DNA of 64,000 bases from Albula goreensis (lineage: Eukaryota > Chordata > Actinopteri > Albuliformes > Albulidae): the NCBI GenBank assembly GCA_022829145.1, contig CM040764.1, forward strand, positions 14,669,670 to 14,733,669, written 5' to 3'. Both the position numbers and the translations under genes were made by a program. The notes below the pieces were generated by a model. The model was not told where the DNA came from, did no database searches, and was given only the letters and a program-made list of their open reading frames with translations. Shown in pieces: positions 60,601 through 64,000 of the stretch (position 1 is its first letter; each line of letters starts with the position of its first letter).

Positions 60601-62525
60601 TGCAATACTTCTTGCATTCCCCACTGCCATTTGCATTGCTAGCCTCATCCAAAGTCTCTTGCTCTGATGGTACTGGAGTTCAAACGCATTAGTTACCATG
60701 TGAACATCTGCCACAGACTGTGATGTCACCAGTGGAAAGACTAAGACTGTGATTAGCTCCCTTGGCTGTTGGACTGTGGTCTTTTGCTCAGTGGTCTAAT
60801 CTCTTGAGTAGAGCAGCTGGCAAGTGCCGCAACTGTAAACCTGCAGAAGACCTGTCCCGGTTACATTAGCTTGCTAAGTGTTAATCAAAGTAACATGTTT
60901 TAACAGACTGTAGGCATCCCATTGACCAGGGATGAGACATTGCTGCCCAATGAGGTGCTTGGGCTGGGTGTTTTGGGGGGTTGTTCTGGACCTTTCTGTT
61001 GATATCGGTTAGGTTGGCCCAGAGCCTGTTGAGGCCACGCTCTCCGCTCACGAGCTCCTCCAAGGCACGCTCCTTATCCTTCAGCTCCTCACTCAGCCTG
61101 GGCAGCTCCCGTGCCGAGGCCTTCTGCCCCGACTCCACTGCAGGGAACAGGCACTGTGTCAGTGTGCATCAGTATGTACCCAAATTCACCCACTTACCCG
61201 TAACCTCACCCACACCAGTCATTCACCATAACATTTCACTCACATTCTGGCCAAACACACACACTGTTCATTCTCTGTAGTGGCTGTGCTATACCTGACA
61301 TCATCGGACTGCACCATAATCAGTTTCAGTACAGACTGCAGAGGTGTAGGATGCTAAGAGGAGCATCGTGATGTCCCTCATGGGACTCCATAAGGACTCA
61401 CTTGTGCGAAGTTTGTCCTTCAGAGAGTCCAGATCTTCCTTAAGTGCGATCTGCATCCACACGAGCCCCGCACATGCCATCACGCAAGCGGCCAGGATGA
61501 CGAAGGCGCACAATGGGTAGCACACATTACAGCACTGCGTGTAACTCCTCCTGTGCGTGTACACACACAACACCAGTCCGGATAAGGACTTGTATACACA
61601 TAAACGTAGAAGACGTATATGCAAACACATGATAGTCCATGGTTTGTTTTCCTTGGTGAGCAGAACTGCAGTTGGTAGCATTAGTAGTACTTCATTGTTA
61701 CACAGAAGTATAGAGAAATATTACATGTAATCAAAGCCCACTTTTATTGTCTAATAAAATTTAGTAGAATACGTCAAAAGAAAGTATGTACCCTATTTGA
61801 CGGACTACCATTCCACGACGTATGCAATCAAAAACTGACACCAGTTTAACTTCATGACGGGAAGAAGAGCATATTTTCGGACTGCACTGCATTGGTATCG
61901 ATAGTGCCACAATGCAATCATGTCACAAAACCTGGATCCAGATTTTTACGCATTCGAATTGCTAGTGCGTACAAGTCCTAACACAGTAACCGCAATGGGA
62001 ATGAGAGTATACAATGCAGTCCATACGGAATTGTACCTACAAAGACTGACAGCTTTAAATGGCTGGTGTTGCATTGTTGTAGTGCATCTTAAAAGCAAAC
62101 ATATTGTTCTATAAATGGTAACGCCATTTCTCCAGGATATAAATATTTGCTAGCAATGACAAGAATGATATTAATGTCATGGGAAAAAATGAAATTGTCA
62201 GATGAATTCTTGATAAGCATGTTTTTACAACTTGAGTAAATAGAAGCAAGCTATTTTGAAAATTAATGTGTTTTTAGGTTACTGTTAATGGATGTAACTT
62301 CATAACAAATATAACACTCGCGTTGGTTGCTGGGTAATGCACTTACTTCCCGAAAGCGGCTACGCCGCTAATATTACTGAACTCGTCGTCATCTGAACTG
62401 GACTCTGAGTCCGAGTCTGGAGGTTCGGTGCGCAGCAGGCGGTGGCCCGACCCTTTCTTGGTTTTCTTCCTCTTACTATCCCCGCCAATCCCGATCAACG
62501 CGTTCAGCTCCTTCCGCTTCTTCAT
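55293..62525 (-). CDS. efcab14: EF-hand calcium-binding domain-containing protein 14
   Basis: Ten exons join in phase: 62525-62347, 61550-61402, 61137-60992, 60333-60235, 59881-59771, 58986-58912, 58746-58555, 56359-56134, 55892-55767, 55471-55293 (1482 nt; 493 residues plus stop). From the N-terminus there is a basic and then acidic/serine-rich cytosolic tail (1-60), a cysteine-rich segment and one transmembrane helix (about 70-93), a coiled-coil-like stalk (about 95-310) with sequons at N151, N244, N266 and N313, a variable linker, and a C-terminal EF-hand pair. The second EF loop (475-486, DRNGDQKYSRAE) has all acidic or polar ligand positions; the first is degenerate. Start, membrane segment, HLKANIKSA block, LPGxxS-like linker and C-terminus match remembered human EFCAB14 (KIAA0494). 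Its cellular role is poorly known. Confidence 0.93.
55767..55892 (-). CDS. efcab14: efcab14 exon 9: linker before EF-hand
   Basis: This 126-bp exon runs from acceptor TCATTCCAG|AAAGG to donor ACAG|GTACAC. It encodes ERSIASKPTRRPAFLSQSSI and later SVRLSFPGIHSLT, aligning with human LRPISLPGVSSTEDL immediately before the EF-hand region. Confidence 0.9.
56134..56359 (-). CDS. efcab14: efcab14 exon 8: linker with RQRLELLSAL helix
   Basis: This 226-bp exon runs from acceptor TTGCTGTAG|GACCC to donor CGAG|GTAAGA. It encodes DPRAEMLRQRLELLSALSPA, matching human KLREKLQLISALTN, then a proline/serine-rich disordered stretch. It is much more GC-rich than its introns. Confidence 0.87.
56375..56560. repeat. 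A/C-rich low-complexity repeat
   Basis: Loose repeats of acagcacaaaacaaccc and similar phrases, period about 15-25 bp. On the sense strand it is G/T-rich and ends about 15 bp from the exon 8 acceptor. Confidence 0.75.
57591..57655. repeat. (TG)n followed by (CG)n
   Basis: About 24 TG units pass into gcgcgcgcgtgcgcgtccgt, an alternating purine-pyrimidine stretch of about 60 bp with Z-DNA potential. Confidence 0.9.
58555..58746 (-). CDS. efcab14: efcab14 exon 7: variable stalk/linker
   Basis: This 192-bp phase-0 exon runs from acceptor GTATTTCAG|GAGG to the likely donor ACG|GTACTC. It encodes EVLYLQDSMGEVNSTQVQLR, then SSLSDLSLRVSSLETGLLLL and ends PRNTSTT. Heptads continue. The frame remains open past the chosen donor for 20 codons, so the 3' border is less certain than the others. 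Confidence 0.78.
58912..58986 (-). CDS. efcab14: efcab14 exon 6: short polar linker
   Basis: This 75-bp phase-0 exon runs from acceptor GGAGCAG|GACAAAG to donor AAGCAG|GTACAG. It encodes DKDEKESKSSSKSQSNCSSC followed by VSLKQ. I placed it by splice sites, open phase-0 frame and length; it has no strong human counterpart because this linker is variable. Its 3' end and donor are partly duplicated just downstream, in the following intron. Confidence 0.7.
59771..59881 (-). CDS. efcab14: efcab14 exon 5: coiled-coil stalk
   Basis: This 111-bp phase-0 exon runs from acceptor TGTTACAG|AGTG to donor CTG|GTAAAT. It encodes SVATIGSTLTSVQHDVKTVQ and SDVEDQKRTVDSLKKSL; heptad-like spacing of hydrophobics continues the stalk. 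Human SVASIGNTLNSVHLAVEALQ aligns. Confidence 0.92.
60235..60333 (-). CDS. efcab14: efcab14 exon 4: most conserved stalk block
   Basis: This 99-bp phase-0 exon runs from acceptor CATTTAG|ATTAG to donor CAGAAG|GTGGGT. It encodes ISLLDSAVSHLKANIKSASD and LINLPATVEELQK, close to human ISLLTSAVNHLKANVKSAAD and LISLPTTVEGLQK. Confidence 0.93.
60992..61137 (-). CDS. efcab14: efcab14 exon 3: stalk
   Basis: This 146-bp exon starts after CCCTGCAG and encodes (M)ESGQKASARELPRLSEEL and later GERGLNRLWANLTDINRK. It matches human RTMESNQKSS...GLNKVWINITEMNK. The donor AAAG|GTCCAG is weak, but the position and phase are required by the next exon. Confidence 0.88.
61402..61550 (-). CDS. efcab14: efcab14 exon 2: transmembrane segment
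   Basis: This 149-bp exon runs from acceptor ACGCACAG|GAGG to donor ACAA|GTGAGT. It encodes YTQCCNVCYPLCAFVILAAC and VMACAGLVWMQIALKEDLDS. The CC/C/C cluster before and within the helix is conserved in human and may be palmitoylated (inference). The positive residues before the helix and the glycosylation sites after it fit a type II topology. Confidence 0.93.
61551..62346 (-). other. efcab14 intron 1
   Basis: This 0.8-kb AT-rich intron has good terminal splice sites and no recognised element. Plus-strand frames over it have no family resemblance. Confidence 0.7.
62347..62525 (-). CDS. efcab14: efcab14 coding exon 1
   Basis: The ATG is at 62523-62525, with A at -3. It encodes MKKRKELNALIGIGGDSKRK, then HRLLRTEPPDSDSESSSDDD, almost identical to the mammalian N-terminus, and ends GGGAA|GTAAGT (phase 2). 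The frame stays open upstream to about 62732 without another ATG. Confidence 0.93.
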
Positions 62526-63020
62526 CTTTTTCTGTGGTGTCAGAGCCCCGGTAGAACCGGGCTTGTATCCAACAAGATCCAACGTCTTGTCCAGTTTGAA
62601 TGCTTCAGAAAGCTCATACACCGCCACAGAATTCTGGGCTAAGCTAGGCCGTAGGTTTCGATACGGACCGGCTAGCTTTTTAGCTAGCCAGTAGAATATC
62701 GCTAATTTAGCTGTGTGGCTACCTAACCTTCGCTACATAGATGGCTGACCCACTAAACCGCAAGAAGACCCGCTCTGTAAATACCGAGTAGTTGATGTAC
62801 TGCTATTTTTACAAAACCAAATAATCTATACACCCTTTTAAATCTCGTCAGCAAGTGGCTACCTGGCTAGGAAGCTATCAACAAAAGGGAAGCTCCAGCC
62901 CCTTACAGAAAATGGCGAGGCTGACTGTCCTGTTATACTTTTATGAAGGATCTATGAATACAAAGTGATTATCATTTCATTACAAATGTAGCTAAATCGA
63001 AGAAATAGAGATACGAAACT
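62526..63020 (-). promoter_or_regulatory. efcab14: efcab14 5' UTR and TATA-less promoter region
   Basis: CpG-containing sequence extends about 200 bp upstream of the ATG. Two YY1-like motifs on the plus strand, tagatggctg near 62737 and gaaaatggcgagg near 62908 (consensus AAnATGGCGnC), fit a housekeeping-type promoter. No TATA box is evident. The transcription start cannot be fixed; limits are approximate. Confidence 0.45.
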
Positions 63021-63560
63021 GTTTACAGTCAGTGTGTCGGTTTGCAGCTCGAACTACCTTATTTTCCTGACAGCTGACCGGTTCACCTCTCAACAAACTG
63101 GTCTCAGATTGGATAATATGTCTCTGCGTGGATTGGACATACACAACGGCCTTCCTCCTGTAAACCAATCAATGATCAGTTTATCGAACGCGCCCAACTG
63201 CATAGTGAAGAACTCCATAACCCAATATTATATACATCATACTTACAGTTGCTGATGTGGGATGAGTGAACGGAAGTCTTATCTATCCTTTAATTTGATC
63301 AGATACTCTTGGGAGCATACCTTTTACATGTAGGCCTAAAGTGCATGACGATATCATGTCCTCAGTTGGGCTTAAACTTGTAAAACTTGTTGTTACATGC
63401 CAACATAGAAATGTTAAGTCAAAACCCCGATTCCTGTATTAAACCAACCACTGACATTGACTGTTTGAATAATTTGTGCCCTGATTACATGGTTCCTAAA
63501 TTATATCTATCTTCACAAGTTTTGAACTGTTTCTAGAAGGGTATTTGGACCATTTCAGGA
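63021..63560. other. Flanking sequence without recognised feature
   Basis: AT-rich sequence upstream of efcab14. No exon, repeat array or RNA gene is recognised here. Confidence 0.5.
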
Positions 63561-63579
63561 GGTCTCTTTTTCTTTTTCT

Positions 63580-64000
63580 TTGTCTATGAGAGGTGAAGAA
63601 CATATCCATCTGGTTATTGTAAGGTGTTTGACATCATCTAGTTGATCATAAAGATACTCTTTCATACATTTAGCAATGTATCTGGGGTGTTATCGTCTTG
63701 CAATATGAGAGCAGCTTGAAGAAGCAGTGTTTGTGCTGTAGGTTGCACCTTGTCACAAATTCTTAGTAACCCTGGCCATTATTCTACAATTCAGAGTAAC
63801 ACTTAACTCCAGTGACTTCTACCAGAGAGCAACTGATAAGACAGATGATCCACCACCATGTTGAACAGTTGGGAACAGGCAGTGTGGGTTGAAGGGTTTT
63901 TTTTTTTTTTTTTTGGTTTTCTACAGATATTAATCCACCCAGATGTAAAAGAAAAAAACAGAGGGCTAAAAAGATGACTCATCAGAACAGATTACTCTGT
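63580..64000 (-). pseudogene. Tc1-like transposase relic (truncated by window edge)
   Basis: Read from the right edge on the minus strand, one frame gives ICSDESSF then a stop, matching the Tc1 block (vlFSDESxF) with its catalytic Asp. Further left FPTVQHGGGSSVLSVALW (about 63880-63825) matches the PTVKHGGGSVMVWG block. LQDDNTPDTLL (about 63700-63668) matches the QQDNDPKH block with the second catalytic Asp. Stops and frame changes interrupt it, and an 18-T run at about 63898-63915 sits within it. The element is dead; its start lies beyond position 64000. Confidence 0.75.

Larger units (their letters stand above)
58987..61401 (-). other. efcab14 introns 2 to 5
   Basis: Between exons 2 and 6 the introns (58987-59770, 59882-60234, 60334-60991, 61138-61401) contain no further coding exon that I can support. 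An 18-19 bp A run at about 60058-60076 lies in intron 4. The remaining sequence is unremarkable. Confidence 0.65.

Overview
This window is nuclear DNA from a vertebrate, most likely a ray-finned (teleost-type) fish. Coding sequence is broken into short exons with GT/AG junctions. (CA)n/(TG)n microsatellites and minisatellites are very abundant, and there are decayed Tc1-like, pogo/Tigger-like and CR1/L2-type LINE relics. The species cannot be named from the sequence alone. Two protein-coding genes are supported, both on the minus strand, in tandem.

Gene 1 (6582-38429, 3' end missing) is an IgLON cell-adhesion gene, closest by eye to NEGR1. Six exons were placed to the base and join in phase into 307 codons. 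They encode a signal peptide and three C2-type Ig domains. The last exon, expected to carry the GPI-anchor signal, was not found and probably lies beyond position 1. Intron 1 is only about 8.2 kb. The introns hold a series of minisatellites: 42 bp, 46 bp, 32 bp (with a 96-bp higher-order repeat), 78 bp and, in the partial last intron, 33/35 bp. The intron just upstream of exon 6 carries 11 copies of a 28-bp motif that resembles the exon 6 splice acceptor itself, separated by (TG)n tracts on the sense strand.

Gene 2 (55293-62525, complete) is efcab14, a type II single-pass membrane protein with a coiled-coil stalk and a C-terminal EF-hand. Ten coding exons join in phase to 493 codons plus stop, close to the mammalian length as I recall it (about 495).

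The 16.9 kb between the genes (38430-55292) contains no gene that I can support. It holds a frameshifted pogo/Tigger-like transposase relic (41600-42480), a teleost-type dispersed repeat (42541-42900), long (TG)n arrays, a (TC)n tract and a second LINE tail. The right end (62526-64000) holds the efcab14 promoter region and, at the edge, a decayed Tc1-like transposase. The two genes are not expected to share a pathway; the IgLON acts at neuronal surfaces and EFCAB14 is a poorly characterised membrane protein.

No computation was run: all identities rest on reading translated sequence against remembered families, and exon borders rest on splice consensus, phase and family alignment.
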